Source: Pelomonas nitida
Lineage (GTDB): Bacteria; Pseudomonadota; Gammaproteobacteria; Burkholderiales; Burkholderiaceae_C
Reading direction: 5' to 3'
Assembly (NCBI RefSeq): GCF_043555975.1
Contig: NZ_JBIGIA010000008.1
Span: 183,066-247,065, forward strand
DNA length: 64,000 nt
Shown here piece after piece: positions 63,881 to 64,000 of this stretch; the first letter of the stretch is position 1; each line of letters opens with the position of its first letter. A model generated the notes under the pieces. That model did no database searches. It had not been told where the DNA came from and saw only the letters and a list, made by a program, of their open reading frames with translations. The translations under genes and the position numbers were made by a program.

Positions 63881-64000
63881 CTAACAAAATTCCGGCAAGG
63901 CGCGACAACAGATGACGCAGCAGGCCAAGCTCAACAGCGCCACATGAGTCTCGACGGCGCGCTCAAACCGGATGCGCAGCTTGCCAAACGCGGCCAGCCA
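63881..64000 (-). CDS. Transposase C-terminus (IS5-like family), cut by the window edge
   Basis: Thirty-nine residues ending in TAG are visible: WLAAFGKLRIRFERAVETHV, then ALLSLACCVICCRALPEFC. This matches the C-terminus of IS5/IS4-group DDE transposases (AFGKLRIRFERxxxxHxALL). The rest lies beyond the right edge. The bases just after the stop (63865-63882, GGTGGCTTAGAGCCGCTA) are the likely end of the insertion sequence. It marks an insertion downstream of the protease gene. Confidence 0.8.
   Translation of the reverse strand, partial: WLAAFGKLRIRFERAVETHVALLSLACCVICCRALPEFC

Overview
The window is about 64 kb of GC-rich chromosomal DNA from a Gram-negative bacterium, most likely a betaproteobacterium of the order Burkholderiales (Roseateles/Rubrivivax/Mitsuaria-like). 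This is an inference from very high third-position GC, TAGAAT-like -10 elements close to genes, a tryptophanyl-tRNA synthetase with a C-terminal extension, two TonB receptors, a PEP-CTERM protein and dispersed structured intergenic repeats. I saw no rRNA, tRNA, CRISPR array, plasmid or phage module. The only mobile-element remnant is a transposase C-terminus at the right edge.

Left part (1-19 kb): the start of sppA, an orphan FMN-binding glutamate-synthase-like membrane protein, a degenerate response regulator, a glutathione S-transferase, purB, a GNAT acetyltransferase, pyrF, a large hybrid histidine kinase, yhhQ with its Shine-Dalgarno sequence inside a hairpin, an alpha/beta hydrolase lacking the nucleophile serine, an M14 carboxypeptidase, a LytS/LytTR two-component pair, and a three-gene beta-oxidation operon (hydratase, PaaH-like dehydrogenase, PcaF/PaaJ-like thiolase) behind a perfect 16-bp palindrome.

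Middle part (19-49 kb): a geranylgeranyl-reductase-family flavoprotein; two divergent TonB-dependent receptors separated by 0.94 kb; glcB with a divergent LysR regulator; a FadD-like acyl-CoA synthetase; an ECF sigma factor; trpS; a LacI regulator with GH3 and GH1 beta-glucosidases, the two glycosidase genes diverging around a LacI-type operator (a beta-glucoside utilisation unit); psd; a lipoprotein; trhO; a divergent MurA-family enzyme; a periplasmic binding-protein-like gene; an RluA-type pseudouridine synthase; two diguanylate cyclases; an HDOD protein; and a TauE/SafE permease. A terminator-tailed, hairpin-rich stretch at about 49.22-49.35 kb on the minus strand looks like a small RNA.

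Right part (49.8-64 kb): a non-canonical type II secretion/type IV pilus-like operon: gspG, gspF, a palindromic repeat of about 550 bp, gspE, PilN/GspL-like, PilO/GspM-like, PilP/GspC-like, a lipoprotein secretin with a C-terminal cohesin-like domain, and three pseudopilin-like genes. It is followed by a PEP-CTERM protein and a large subtilisin-like secreted protease, both plausible secretion clients.

The items most worth follow-up are the palindromic element inside the secretion operon, a second 90-bp structured repeat present in two copies (30.8 and 58.0 kb), the small-RNA candidate, the sequestered yhhQ ribosome-binding site, and several proteins from catalytic or receiver families that have lost key residues.
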